37,893 bases of DNA from Neisseria gonorrhoeae (GCF_003315235.1 NZ_QNRU01000003.1:115970-153862), one strand, 5' to 3'; positions 22,972-32,152 are shown, numbered from the stretch's first letter. Notes: generated from the letters alone by a model not told the origin. Translations and numbers: made by a program.

Positions 22972-25520
22972 AAACAAGCCTTCTCACTATTGCATCCTCA
23001 CTAATGCTTGTCAGCGGCTCAATGCTATACCTGATAAATACGAGAAAAAGTACAGATTCCGTGTCACATAATGATGAGGTTGCCCATATCAATCAGAACA
23101 TAGTAAATGACCGGTTTCGCATTTTAAACGCGCATGAACTGATTCAGGTGCTCGACTTAAGCCCTCAAATATCCGGTATTAAGATGAACTTAGGGTTATC
23201 GGATGAAAACTGGAGTAAGGATGCCCTTCCCTTTTTGGAAAAATATATAGCCTTTGTTCAAAGGCTTCCCGCCAGTGAGTCTCATCACCATGCAGGTGAT
23301 GGTGGTTTAGTCCGCCATACACTCGATGTGGCTGCACTGGCTCTTGTGGCATCTACATCGCAATCATGGCCCCCAAATGCCAAAACCGAGGAAATAGCGA
23401 AGAAAACTGCCGTTTGGCGTTATGGAATCATGTGTGCCGCCCTGCTTCACGACGTTGGTAAAACTGTGACGGGATTTCAGGTTGAACTGTTTGATTCGGC
23501 TATCAGTCTCGAAAAATTATTATGGTTGCCTGATACAGGCTCCATGGCTGAAAGTGGCAAGCTTTATTATCGTGTCGAATTTCCTGATGCAAAGTCTGCT
23601 TACAGTACACATGCCGAAATCGCCTGGACATTCTTTCAAGCTTTGGTTCCTTCACATGTCAGACAATGGCTTGCCACAACGGATCCGAATTTAATGATTA
23701 CTTTGAGAAATTATCTGAGTGGGAAAAAGGATGGCAGTCCTCTTGAGCAGTTAATAAAAAATGCGGATATGACCTCAGTTTCAAGGGATTTACGAAGCGG
23801 CAGCCGTCAACGCTTCTCAACCGCCAAGCGTAAACCATTCATTGAAACCATTATGGAAACATTGAAGGAGATGTTATCCGATAGAGGAGTCCATTTCAGC
23901 ATCGCAACAACTGCCGGTGGTGACCTGTTCCGTAAGGGTGATCGCATCTATTTGATGTCAAAAAACGTACCTGACTACATCCGGCAGTATTTGAGGAAAA
24001 ATCAACATCCTGCTGCAGGCTCATTTCCGGCTGACAACCAAAGGATATTTGACACATTATTCGAGTACCGTGCCGTCATTCCGCCGGAAAACGATCCTCA
24101 CAGGGCAATTAACCATATAGAGGTTGAGTTTACCCGTATGGACGGTGAAAAGGTCCGTAATATCTTCAGTGTACTTTGTTTCAATGCCAAAACCCTGTAT
24201 CCGGACGGACATTATCCGACTGAGTTCTTAGGTAATCTTTCAGAAGTTTCCGCCAAGAAGGAAATACCGGATGTTGTAGTATCAGAGGATAAAGTGTCAA
24301 CTCAGATACAAGGTGCCGAAGATAACCCAGTCACTATGACCAAGGACAAAATGGACTTCCTGTCTATCCAACCGGTGACAGCAGAACAACCTCCCCTACC
24401 TGAAAAAAATCAAACTGAGACAGCTAACTCGGCTTTTGACAACAGTATGAATACTGCTGCTCCAGCGGAAAATAAATCTAGCGAGTCAGAGAAAGCTAAA
24501 GAACCGGGTTACGGCACAATTGATAATTTAATTGAAAACTTTAACCTGATAGAAGCTGATTCAGAACAAACAGAATCAACCAAATCAGAAGCCGAGACAG
24601 CAGAAAATGCCGTTAACCTGGTTCAAGAAAATATAAGAGTAGAAGTTAAAACTGAGACAGTGGACAAACCTCGCGCTGAGGTTAAAGAAACTGAGACAGA
24701 TAAAGCACCAAAAACAATTAAATCAGGAACCAAAGCAAGCCGTAAGAAACTTGCCGGCCTTTTCGCAGACAATCGTAAACCTATTGGAAAAACAGCCGAA
24801 CCCGATGCACAGATTAAAACAACTGAGACAGTAACTCATCAAATAGATTCTGAAGCAGTTTCATTGCCTGAATCTGAATCAGCACAAAACGGTATGCGTG
24901 AACTGGAGCGGCTAAGACTAAGAGAACCTACATCTAGTCCACGCCCGGTTCAAGTCATGGATGACTCCGAAGGTTTAGATAGCCTTGCAAGCGGGGTAAA
25001 AAATATGGCCGAACTCGAAGCCATAGTTTCTGAACGTAATTTGAAAAAGCAATCAGAAACAGAGTCGACCGAAATAGTCGAGGATTCAGTCAAAGCCAAA
25101 CATATGGAGGCCAGAGACCGTGGAATGCAGTTTTTACGATGGCTGGCAGATGGATTAGGAGACGGCAGCATAGCTGTCAATAGAAGTGGTGCAACAGTCC
25201 ACTTTATTGAACAGGGGATGCTTTTGGTTACGCCAACCGTATTTCGAGATTACGCCGGCGGCGTGTTCAATAAATCTGATACGGAAAGTCTAGGCCCTCT
25301 TACACAAAAAGGCTTTGAGGCTTTGAGGTTGCATGCAAGAACGAAAAAAAGCTCATTGCATAGGGTTCTGACTACAAACGGTAGCAATCGCAGACTCTTC
25401 TATTGCTACCTTATCCCTGAACATAATATCAAACATATCATACAGCCAGGTTCAAGACCTCAGAATAATACCGATATTAAATTAGATGAATCCGACTTAT
25501 TAGTAATGGAACAAAAATGA
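22968..25520 (+). CDS. traI: TraI, MobH-family relaxase
   Basis: 850 residues. A short hydrophobic N-terminus (about 1-22, LLTIASSLMLVSGSMLYLI) may anchor it to the membrane. The TraI_2/HD-type domain follows (about 70-360): SESHHHAGDGGLVRHTLDVA and AALLHDVGKT carry the metal-binding His and HD residues. Residues about 430-700 are an acidic, Thr/Glu-rich linker with repeated TET motifs. The TraI_2_C winged-helix domain lies at about 715-835 (MQFLRWLADGLGDGSI, VHFIEQGMLLVTP). MobH relaxases nick oriT; gonococcal TraI is known to be needed for secretion of single-stranded DNA. It overlaps traD by 4 bp. Confidence 0.96.
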   Translation: MKTSLLTIASSLMLVSGSMLYLINTRKSTDSVSHNDEVAHINQNIVNDRFRILNAHELIQVLDLSPQISGIKMNLGLSDENWSKDALPFLEKYIAFVQRLPASESHHHAGDGGLVRHTLDVAALALVASTSQSWPPNAKTEEIAKKTAVWRYGIMCAALLHDVGKTVTGFQVELFDSAISLEKLLWLPDTGSMAESGKLYYRVEFPDAKSAYSTHAEIAWTFFQALVPSHVRQWLATTDPNLMITLRNYLSGKKDGSPLEQLIKNADMTSVSRDLRSGSRQRFSTAKRKPFIETIMETLKEMLSDRGVHFSIATTAGGDLFRKGDRIYLMSKNVPDYIRQYLRKNQHPAAGSFPADNQRIFDTLFEYRAVIPPENDPHRAINHIEVEFTRMDGEKVRNIFSVLCFNAKTLYPDGHYPTEFLGNLSEVSAKKEIPDVVVSEDKVSTQIQGAEDNPVTMTKDKMDFLSIQPVTAEQPPLPEKNQTETANSAFDNSMNTAAPAENKSSESEKAKEPGYGTIDNLIENFNLIEADSEQTESTKSEAETAENAVNLVQENIRVEVKTETVDKPRAEVKETETDKAPKTIKSGTKASRKKLAGLFADNRKPIGKTAEPDAQIKTTETVTHQIDSEAVSLPESESAQNGMRELERLRLREPTSSPRPVQVMDDSEGLDSLASGVKNMAELEAIVSERNLKKQSETESTEIVEDSVKAKHMEARDRGMQFLRWLADGLGDGSIAVNRSGATVHFIEQGMLLVTPTVFRDYAGGVFNKSDTESLGPLTQKGFEALRLHARTKKSSLHRVLTTNGSNRRLFYCYLIPEHNIKHIIQPGSRPQNNTDIKLDESDLLVMEQK

Positions 25521-27559
25521 GTGCCCACTTCCCTGAAAACGTTTATCGATCACCCTATGAATGGATCAGTGTAGCCGCATACTCCACCACAGCGGTTTCA
25601 GTAGCACATTTGCCCGTACCTCCGACAATTGCTTATGGCAGTTTAGCTATTTTTTCGTTGGTTTCAGTCAAACGTGCGTTATCAGCATTACGCATTATGC
25701 GTTTCCGTAAAAATATTCGGAAGTTGCCCTATTATGCCCTTACTGCCGATGAAATTCCTTCTTCTGATAAAGCTCTTTTTCTTGGGAAAGGTTTTAGATG
25801 GACACAGACACATACCCAACGTCTTTTTATGGTTCGCCAGCCTGAGAACGACGGACTTCGTAACCCCTCAAAACTCTATAAGGCAGCGCGAAAACATGAG
25901 ATTGAGACAATGGGTACAGACTGGATTTCCCGCATAACTCGGAAATCGGCATGGTGGAATCCGGTTGCTCCCTTACCTCCGGTCGGAGGTTCTCCTGAAT
26001 TACATGGCATTGAAATTGAGGAAGATGATATTTGGGAAGATTTGGGGGAGCGTGTTGGCCACAAGGTTGTATTGGGCACAACCCGCGTTGGTAAAACCCG
26101 ATTATGCGAAACCATGATTGTTCAGGATATTCGGCGGGGGGATGTTACGATCGCATTTGATCCAAAGGGTGACGCTGACCTGATGACTAGAATGTATGTC
26201 GAATCGCAAAAATCAAACAGGCCGTTTTATATGTTCCATTTGGGTTTCCCCGAGTACAGTTGCCGGTACAACCCTATCGGGGATTATGGCCGTATTACCG
26301 AGGTGGCGACAAGGATTGCAAACCAACTGCCTTCTGAAGGTCAGTCTGCTGCTTTCCGAGATTTTGTATGGCGTTTCGTCAACGTTTTAACGAAAACCAT
26401 GGAAGGTTTATCCATTAAACCAAGCTATGAAAATATCTATAAGTCTGCTGCAAATGTAGATGAACTTGCAGGGGATTACTTTAAAAAGATATTAGATAAA
26501 CACCACCCTGGTTGGGAGAAAGACTTCGACAATTTTGATATGCCCGAGTCTGAAGCAAAAAGCGCAGTCAAAACTGGGCGCAACTTGGACACAATGAAGC
26601 TCGGTTCTTTCTTGAAGGCCAAAAAGCATAACGAACCTCTTATTGACGCATTGGGTGGTATTTTGTCCAATGACAGATCCTATTTTGAGAAGCTAGTCAG
26701 CTCCCTGTATCCATTGCTGGAAAAACTGACGACTGGCGAAGTTGCCAAGCTTATCAGCCCGGATACAGAGGATTTGTCAGATCCAAGAATCATTATGGAC
26801 TGGCGCAAAGTCATGGAATCGAATGCCGTCGTCTATATTGGATTGGATTCCCTATCTGATGCCGAAGTTGCAGCAGCCGTTGGTAATGCGATGTTTGCTG
26901 ACTTAACCTCTCTTGCGGGTCAGATCTATAAATTCGGCCATGGGGTTGGACAGAGTGGAAAAACCCAGAAAAGAAAAGTCTCAATTCATGCAGACGAATT
27001 CAATGAATTAATCGGTGACGAATTCATTCCGTTATTGAATAAGGCCGGTGGTGCCGGCTACCAAGTGACGGTTTATACACAAACCTGGAAAGACGTAGAA
27101 GCCAAAATTGGTTTCCCTGCTAAAGCAGGTCAAATTGGCGGCAACTTGAATACGATGATTATGCTTAGGGTGAAAACTGTCGAAACAGCAGAGATGCTGA
27201 CGAATCAGTTGCCGGAAGTCAAAATTATGACCAGCACTCTAGTCTCAAGGGCTGGTGATGTTGCCTTCCCTGATAGTCACGAAGATTTTAGCAGTGGAAA
27301 CGAAGACAGGATTGGTGCTGAGACAGTTCCTATGCTGACACCCGCCGATTTAACCCAATTACCCAAAGGTCAAGCATTCGCGCTTATTGAAGGTGGCCAG
27401 CTATATAAAATTCGACTCCCTCTACCCAAAAAGGACAAGCAGGAGGAAATCCCTGCGCATATTGGAGAAATGGCGGCTGATATGCGCGAAGTTTACAGAC
27501 TAAGCCGGCCTTCGGCTGAAGAAAACGCATTTACGGAGGGAAGTAGTTATGCCGTCTAA
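25517..27559 (+). CDS. traD: TraD, type IV coupling protein ATPase
   Basis: 680 residues. Two membrane helices lie near residues 18-55. Walker A is GTTRVGKT (187-194), followed by DVTIAFDPKGDADLM. Walker B is VSIHADEFNELIG in the second half, with VYTQTWKDVEAKIG as the usual sensor region. It couples the relaxase-DNA complex to the secretion channel at the inner membrane. The start overlaps the traI stop (ATGA), and the end overlaps the next gene by 11 bp. The frame is intact. Confidence 0.96.
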   Translation: MSAHFPENVYRSPYEWISVAAYSTTAVSVAHLPVPPTIAYGSLAIFSLVSVKRALSALRIMRFRKNIRKLPYYALTADEIPSSDKALFLGKGFRWTQTHTQRLFMVRQPENDGLRNPSKLYKAARKHEIETMGTDWISRITRKSAWWNPVAPLPPVGGSPELHGIEIEEDDIWEDLGERVGHKVVLGTTRVGKTRLCETMIVQDIRRGDVTIAFDPKGDADLMTRMYVESQKSNRPFYMFHLGFPEYSCRYNPIGDYGRITEVATRIANQLPSEGQSAAFRDFVWRFVNVLTKTMEGLSIKPSYENIYKSAANVDELAGDYFKKILDKHHPGWEKDFDNFDMPESEAKSAVKTGRNLDTMKLGSFLKAKKHNEPLIDALGGILSNDRSYFEKLVSSLYPLLEKLTTGEVAKLISPDTEDLSDPRIIMDWRKVMESNAVVYIGLDSLSDAEVAAAVGNAMFADLTSLAGQIYKFGHGVGQSGKTQKRKVSIHADEFNELIGDEFIPLLNKAGGAGYQVTVYTQTWKDVEAKIGFPAKAGQIGGNLNTMIMLRVKTVETAEMLTNQLPEVKIMTSTLVSRAGDVAFPDSHEDFSSGNEDRIGAETVPMLTPADLTQLPKGQAFALIEGGQLYKIRLPLPKKDKQEEIPAHIGEMAADMREVYRLSRPSAEENAFTEGSSYAV

Positions 27560-28244
27560 TACAAGCGCATGGTACATGAATTCATTGCCTTTAAAGTTCT
27601 TATTTCTCCCGTTTAAAGCTGCTTATACCTTATTCTTAATTGTGCTGCTTATCTTTGGTAGTTCGGTGTTGACACAAAACTATTTTGGTACCGGTAATCT
27701 CTTGGAAGATGAAATCAAATGGTCTGAGTCTGTTGGCCATGATGCGTTTCCAGGAAAAGAGGTTGGCGATACTATAAATCTGCAAATTGCCAGACTTAGT
27801 TACAAGGGGCTGAAAACCGTATTTTTTGACCTGACATTAGTCAATGAATCACTAAAAGCCAAGTCAGAAGCCGATTTTGGTTACAAATTTAAAAATTATT
27901 TAGTCCCCCGTATGAAATATCTACAGCAATTCGATACTACGTTGAAGGTTATTTCCTTACGTTTGGGAAATTTGGCATTAATCGTGGGTATCTCAGTAAT
28001 CTTTGCAATTCCGGTTTTGATAGATGGTTTAGTAATGAGAGCCATTAGACAGGAAAATGCCTCGCGAGAGAGTGCAGGCATTTATCACCGTGCAAAATAC
28101 TGGAGAACAGGGATTATTTGGTTGGGTTGCATGATTTATATGTGTGTGCCAATATCAATACCGCCCTACTTGCTCTATTTACCTCTGGTAGCAGCAATTT
28201 GGATGATTTTCATGCAAGCTAAATATCTTAAGAAATATCTCTAG
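27549..28244 (+). CDS. DUF4400-like inner-membrane protein downstream of traD
   Basis: 231 residues with membrane helices at about 15-42, 138-160 and two near 185-225. The central part is soluble (about 45-135). DUF4400 proteins occur directly after traD in MobH-type conjugative elements of the SXT/ICE kind, and both position and topology agree here. The assignment rests mainly on context. GGAGGG lies 8 nt before the ATG. The first 12 bases, ATGCCGTCTAAT, match the DNA uptake sequence at 10 of 12. Function unknown; some neighbours of traD in other elements act in exclusion. Confidence 0.72.
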   Translation: MPSNTSAWYMNSLPLKFLFLPFKAAYTLFLIVLLIFGSSVLTQNYFGTGNLLEDEIKWSESVGHDAFPGKEVGDTINLQIARLSYKGLKTVFFDLTLVNESLKAKSEADFGYKFKNYLVPRMKYLQQFDTTLKVISLRLGNLALIVGISVIFAIPVLIDGLVMRAIRQENASRESAGIYHRAKYWRTGIIWLGCMIYMCVPISIPPYLLYLPLVAAIWMIFMQAKYLKKYL

Positions 28245-28438
28245 GCTTCCAGTAGAATCTAAATAGTGCTTTTTTAGTTCATTAAACGGGGGCTTAATGC
28301 TTTAACTGACGGTACAGAAATCTCGAAAAGCATTTTGCAAAATACTTAAAATAAGAGTATAGTAAAAATGAAATATTTCAAGTTTAACTAATAGTTAACA
28401 ATCTAGAGTAAACAATCGTAATCGTTAAACCTGGGTAT
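28245..28438. other. AT-rich non-coding edge of the island
   Basis: No gene is seen here. A possible + strand promoter, TTGCAA (28335-28340) and TATAGT (28358-28363) at 17 bp, points toward the dif site but leads into no gene. A short palindrome-like TTAACTAATAGTTAA lies at about 28384-28398. Confidence 0.4.
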
Positions 28439-28466
28439 AGATTGCATAATATACATTATGCGAACT
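28439..28466 (-). other. dif-like XerCD site, imperfect copy at the island edge
   Basis: On the - strand the 28 bases begin AGTTCGCATAATGTATATTATG and end CAATCT. The neisserial dif, as I remember it, ends TTAAAT after the same first 22 bases, so the XerC arm and 6-bp centre agree and four bases differ in the XerD arm, which faces the island. The GGI is known to sit between a perfect (difA) and an imperfect (difB, four mismatches) dif copy; this matches difB. XerCD recombination between the two can excise the island. Confidence 0.88.
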
Positions 28467-28644
28467 ATCGGAAACAGTTGTACGTGTAGCCGGTATTGGG
28501 GAATACGTTGACCTTCAATACGATTACAGGCAGCCGACACACAGGATATGCCGCCCATACTTTTTTAATCCAAAACATTATATCAACGGGCGCAAACAGT
28601 AAATCGCCCAACTTATCCCAAAAATTCTCCTGCTTTTTCATCAT
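28465..28644 (-). CDS. Possible small protein ending at dif
   Basis: A 59-residue frame from ATG 28644 (MMKKQENFWDKLGDLLFAPVD); a TTG at 28656 would add four residues. Its stop TAG (28467-28465) overlaps the first two bases of the dif-like site. One hydrophobic patch lies around IMFWIKKVWAAYPVC. It has no clear ribosome-binding site (GAAGAA upstream), and the frame stays open upstream into the next gene, so it may be accidental. It lies on the chromosomal side of dif. Confidence 0.3.
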   Translation of the reverse strand: MMKKQENFWDKLGDLLFAPVDIMFWIKKVWAAYPVCRLPVIVLKVNVFPNTGYTYNCFR

Positions 28645-28688
28645 TTCTTCTGTCAAATCCTTGGAACGGTCGATTTGAAAACACGGCC

Positions 28689-29201
28689 TTACATACGTCC
28701 CAATTCTCTTTGCAGTGCTTGGATATTTTGCTGTCTGTCCAAAACATTGCTTTGCAATGCGTTGATTTTTTGATGGTTGATGTTGCCGCCTTTTGCCAGA
28801 CGTGCTTGTGATAACATTTTTTGGGCTTCAGTCAGGGCTTTGCGTTCATTGCTTAATTCTGCTTCGAGAATGGAGCGTCTGCTGTTATTTACAGGTGCTT
28901 GTTGAGGCGGCGTATTGGATTTTGCCGGCTTGGATACTGTTTTGACCGGGGCTTTATATTTGACAGCCTGTCCGCCGTTTGACGGTGATGGTGCCGGTTC
29001 GGGAGTTTGGGGCGGGATATAGCGTTCGCTGCTGTAGTTGCCGATTGGGGGCAAATCGGTTGAGTGGCAGCTTTTAGACGGCTTGGTGGTGTAAACGGTT
29101 TCTCCGTTGATTGTGCAGGTATAGATTTTGGCCGCATTCGCACCCAATGGGCTTGAAATCAGGGAAAGGTTGATTAGGATTAAGGGGAGTTTTGATTTCA
29201 T
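28689..29201 (-). CDS. DUF4124-type exported protein
   Basis: 170 residues. The signal peptide (about 1-23, SSPLGANA-AKI) precedes a DUF4124-like segment IYTCTINGETVYTTKPSKSCHSTDLPPIG with a two-Cys pattern. A Pro-rich stretch follows (about 62-105), then a coiled coil from about 108 to the end (LEAELSNERKALTEAQKMLSQARL). Related small exported proteins are common in Neisseria and other Betaproteobacteria; the molecular role is unknown. It is likely periplasmic. It lies just outside the island. Confidence 0.85.
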   Translation of the reverse strand: MKSKLPLILINLSLISSPLGANAAKIYTCTINGETVYTTKPSKSCHSTDLPPIGNYSSERYIPPQTPEPAPSPSNGGQAVKYKAPVKTVSKPAKSNTPPQQAPVNNSRRSILEAELSNERKALTEAQKMLSQARLAKGGNINHQKINALQSNVLDRQQNIQALQRELGRM

Positions 29202-29291
29202 AATGTGTTTGATATTCGGATAATAATTTGATTTTTTGAGGATTTTTTGTAAGGTTTTCTTGGCGTTTTATGGGCTTTTCTTTTCGGTTGT

Positions 29292-29591
29292 TTATTTTTG
29301 ATTTTCCTTCGGGGCTTTGGCAGCCTGTCTGTTCTTTTTCCCGGCATGTTTTTTGTTTTTCTTTTTGTTTCCTGTGTGTATTTTGGCTTCTTGACTAAGT
29401 TTTTTAATTTTCAGGCGGTATCCGCCTCCCTGATGGCTGCTGATTTTAGGTAAATCAGCATCGGCACACGATCCTGACGGGTCTGATGTATATACGCTTT
29501 TGCCATTTGAGTTGCAATGGTATATGGAGGCTTGCGCCGCCGCGCCGGAAAGGGACAGGAGACCCAAGGCGGCAAAAAGTCTGATGTTTAT
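29292..29591 (-). pseudogene. DUF4124-type exported protein lacking a usable start codon
   Basis: From 29591 the frame reads INIRLFAALGLLSLSGAAAQ followed by ASIYHCNSNGKSVYTSDPSGSC, a normal signal peptide plus DUF4124 segment similar to the neighbour, and a Lys-rich tail. But the codon where Met is expected is ATA (29591-29589). No ATG, GTG or TTG precedes it in a sensible place, and the next TTG (29567) would cut the signal peptide to about 12 residues. The frame further upstream only shadows the ATPase gene. It is either a start-codon lesion or a gene using ATA. Confidence 0.5.
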
Positions 29592-29673
29592 ACCGGTAAA
29601 GTAAAAAGGCGGTGGTAACGTCCGAATTATACCGTTATTGGCAGGCAAAGATAAGCACCCTGCCCGCGCTTCT

Positions 29674-31596
29674 TTATCGCTCGGCAAACTGTTTCTCGAT
29701 TTCAGTTTCAATCCGTTCCAATTCTTCTTGACAAGCCAGCCAAGTTTCTTCGATTTGGGCAAGCTGTGTTTTGACTTTTGCCAGCTCGGATAAGGTATTT
29801 TGCAATTTTTCTTTGTTTGCTTCAAGGTAAGCGTCTTCTTGTGTTAAAAATGCTTCGCATCCCGTCTGAATTTCAGAAAGCTGCACCATTTCTTTTTCGG
29901 CTTTGTCGATTTTCTGTTGTATCGGCTTACTGCGTCGGGCTTTTTCTTGACGGATTTGCGCTTCGATACGCTTGGTATCCTTGCGGTTTTGGCTTTGAGT
30001 GGAAGCGGCTGGCGCGGTTGCGGCGTTTTCCTGTGCCAAGCGCCATTGGCGGTAATCGTTCAAATCGCCGTCAAAGTTTTTCAGACGACCTTTGTCTATC
30101 AAGAGGAAACTGTCGGTCGTGGCTTCAAGCAGGCTGCGGTCGTGCGATACGACGATTAATGCACCTTGGAAACTTTGCAACGCGAGCGTTAAGGCATGAC
30201 GCATATCCAAATCCAGATGGTTGGTCGGTTCGTCAAGCAGCAGCAGGTTCGGCTTTTGCCAGATAATCATGGCAAGGGCAAGGCGGGCTTTTTCTCCGCC
30301 GGAAAAAGGTTCGGTTTTCTGTAACGCCATATCACCAACAAAATCGAAGCCGCCGAGGAAATTTCGGATTTCTTGTTCGCGTACTTCGGGAGAAAGCTGC
30401 TGTATATGCCAAACAGGGCTTTGGTCGGCGCGGATGGTGTCAAGCTGGTGTTGGGCGAAATAGCCGATATTAAGTTTTTCGGAATGGACGATGCTGCCGG
30501 AGAGTAAATCGATTTTTCCTGCCAAAGCTTTGATAAACGTAGATTTACCGCTGCCGTTGACACCCAATAGCCCGTAGCGTGCGCCGCTTTCCAGCGACAG
30601 GGTAATGTCATGCAGGACGGTTTTACCTTCGTAACCCAAATCAGCGTGCTCCAGCTTCAGCAAAGGATTGGGCAGATGGTCGGGATTGTAAAACTCAAAG
30701 GAAAACTCGCTGTCCAGATGTGCGGGAGCGATGCGTTCGAGCTTCGCCAACGCCTTCATGCGGCTTTGAGCTTGAACGGCTTTAGTGGCTTTGGCTTTGA
30801 AGCGGTCGATAAAGGATTGCAGATGTTTGATTTGCGCCTGCTGTTTGACATATGCGGCTTGTTGTTGCGCCAGACGCTGCGCGCGTTCGGTTTGGTAAAA
30901 ATCGTAATTGCCGCTGTATTGCGTGAGCTTTTGCTGCGACAATTCAATGGTTTGGGTGGTGGCCGCATTGAGGAAATCACGGTCGTGGGAAATGATGATT
31001 TGCGTGCAGGGTAAAGAGGCAAGGTGGTTTTCCAACCACAAGACAGTTTCCAAATCCAAATGGTTGGTCGGTTCGTCAAGCAAGAGCAAATCAGCGCGGC
31101 AAATCAGGGCTTGCGCAAGATTCAGGCGCATACGCCAGCCTCCGGAAAAGGATTTGACGGGACGGCTGTGTTCTTCTTGCGAAAAACCCAGCCCGTTCAA
31201 CAATTTTGCCGCGCGGGCCGGCGCGGTATAGGCGTCGATTTCTTCCAATTTGGCATGATATTCCGCCTGCTTCATGCCGTCATTTTGCACTTCCGCCTGC
31301 CTCAATGCCGTCTGAAAAGCCTGCAACTCGGCATCGCCCTGCAAAACGTAATCCAAAGCGGAAATATCCAAATCGGGCGTTTCTTGGGAAACGGAAGCGA
31401 GCCGCCAGTTTTTCGGAATCGAGATATCGCCGCCGTCCTGAGTGATTTCGCCCTTGATTAAGGCAAACAGGCTGGATTTGCCCGTCCCGTTCTTACCGAT
31501 CAAACCGACGCGCTGACCGGGATTGACGGCAGCGGAAGCCTTGTCGAGCAGGACTTTCAAACCGCGTTGCAGGGTGAGGTTTTTGATTTCAATCAT
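29674..31596 (-). CDS. yheS: ABC-F ATPase (YheS-like)
   Basis: 640 residues with two ABC domains and no membrane part. First domain: Walker A GKNGTGKS (34-41), signature SFSGGWRMRL (about 149-158), Walker B LLLLDEPTNHLD (170-181). Second domain: Walker A GVNGSGKS (345-352), signature FSGGEKARLALA, and a second LLLLDEPTNHLDLD. A charged linker lies at about 235-290, with a coiled C-terminal tail (about 550-640). ABC-F proteins act on ribosomes; length and the GGWRMRLNLAQAL text suit the YheS group better than Uup. An AT-DUS lies inside the gene (31305-31316). Confidence 0.9.
   Translation of the reverse strand: MIEIKNLTLQRGLKVLLDKASAAVNPGQRVGLIGKNGTGKSSLFALIKGEITQDGGDISIPKNWRLASVSQETPDLDISALDYVLQGDAELQAFQTALRQAEVQNDGMKQAEYHAKLEEIDAYTAPARAAKLLNGLGFSQEEHSRPVKSFSGGWRMRLNLAQALICRADLLLLDEPTNHLDLETVLWLENHLASLPCTQIIISHDRDFLNAATTQTIELSQQKLTQYSGNYDFYQTERAQRLAQQQAAYVKQQAQIKHLQSFIDRFKAKATKAVQAQSRMKALAKLERIAPAHLDSEFSFEFYNPDHLPNPLLKLEHADLGYEGKTVLHDITLSLESGARYGLLGVNGSGKSTFIKALAGKIDLLSGSIVHSEKLNIGYFAQHQLDTIRADQSPVWHIQQLSPEVREQEIRNFLGGFDFVGDMALQKTEPFSGGEKARLALAMIIWQKPNLLLLDEPTNHLDLDMRHALTLALQSFQGALIVVSHDRSLLEATTDSFLLIDKGRLKNFDGDLNDYRQWRLAQENAATAPAASTQSQNRKDTKRIEAQIRQEKARRSKPIQQKIDKAEKEMVQLSEIQTGCEAFLTQEDAYLEANKEKLQNTLSELAKVKTQLAQIEETWLACQEELERIETEIEKQFAER
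31305..31316 (+). other. DNA uptake sequence
   Basis: Perfect 12-mer ATGCCGTCTGAA inside the ABC-F gene; the species-typical AT dialect. Confidence 0.9.
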
Positions 31597-31651
31597 AACG
31601 GAAACATCGTCGGGCGGGAAAAGCCCGTATTTTACCTGAAAGTCAGTGCCG

Positions 31652-31663
31652 ATGCCGTCTGAA
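31652..31663 (+). other. DNA uptake sequence
   Basis: Perfect ATGCCGTCTGAA between the ABC-F gene and the Mth938-type gene. Confidence 0.9.
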
Positions 31664-31672
31664 ACGGGAAAT

Positions 31673-32044
31673 TTACGGTTGAAGCCAAGCCCAAGCCCTG
31701 CGCCCTTCCGAGTGCAGGAAAACCAATGTCCTGAATGCCGAATCGGTATTCATGCATTCCACGCTGATTCCGATTCGGGAAAAATCCGCCATGATTTTGG
31801 GATGGATAAACTCCTGAGCCGCGCCCGTCCCGATAATCAATATTTCCGGATAGTCAACAGGTTTGATGTCGGACAACAGGTTTTCCGGAGTCAGGTCGGA
31901 CAAGGTTCGGCATTGCGGCAGGCAGACCGAATCCTTATGTACAAGCACGGGTTTATGGAAACTTTGCCCCGCCAGCCGGATTCCGCCCGCGCCGCATTCA
32001 TATTCTGCAAACTGTCCGTCTATCGGATTTTCTTCAAACAACAT
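31673..32044 (-). CDS. Mth938/DUF498-domain protein
   Basis: 123 residues. Text such as GAGGIRLAGQSFHKPVLVH, KPVDYPEILIIGTGAAQEFIHPKIMADFSRIGISVECMNTDSAFRTLVFL is characteristic of the Mth938 domain (PF04430, also found in NDUFAF3), in particular the GTG motif and the GI-x-VE-x-M-x-T-x-A-x-R-T-x-x-x-L end. It is a small soluble protein of uncertain role. ATG with GGGG 6 nt upstream. It is divergent from hom. Confidence 0.88.
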   Translation of the reverse strand: MLFEENPIDGQFAEYECGAGGIRLAGQSFHKPVLVHKDSVCLPQCRTLSDLTPENLLSDIKPVDYPEILIIGTGAAQEFIHPKIMADFSRIGISVECMNTDSAFRTLVFLHSEGRRAWAWLQP

Positions 32045-32140
32045 TTTTTACCCCGTTGCTGCATCATCTGCACCGAAAGGGGTGCAAAATCAGGCGAATT
32101 AATGTAGGATTGGCAGATTTCATCTGACGCGCCTGCCGAT

Positions 32141-32152
32141 TTCAGACGGCAT
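32141..32152 (-). other. DNA uptake sequence
   Basis: TTCAGACGGCAT on the + strand, i.e. the 12-mer ATGCCGTCTGAA on the - strand, in the gap between the Mth938-type gene and hom. Confidence 0.9.

Noticed and set aside
29592-29825. Upstream extension of the DUF4124 frame to an ATG at 29825
   Set aside because: It overlaps the end of the ABC-F gene in another frame and its residues are not protein-like; the signal peptide begins only at 29591.
31646-32107. 153-residue + strand frame over the Mth938-type gene
   Set aside because: The - strand frame shows clear Mth938 motifs and a ribosome-binding site; this one is its shadow.
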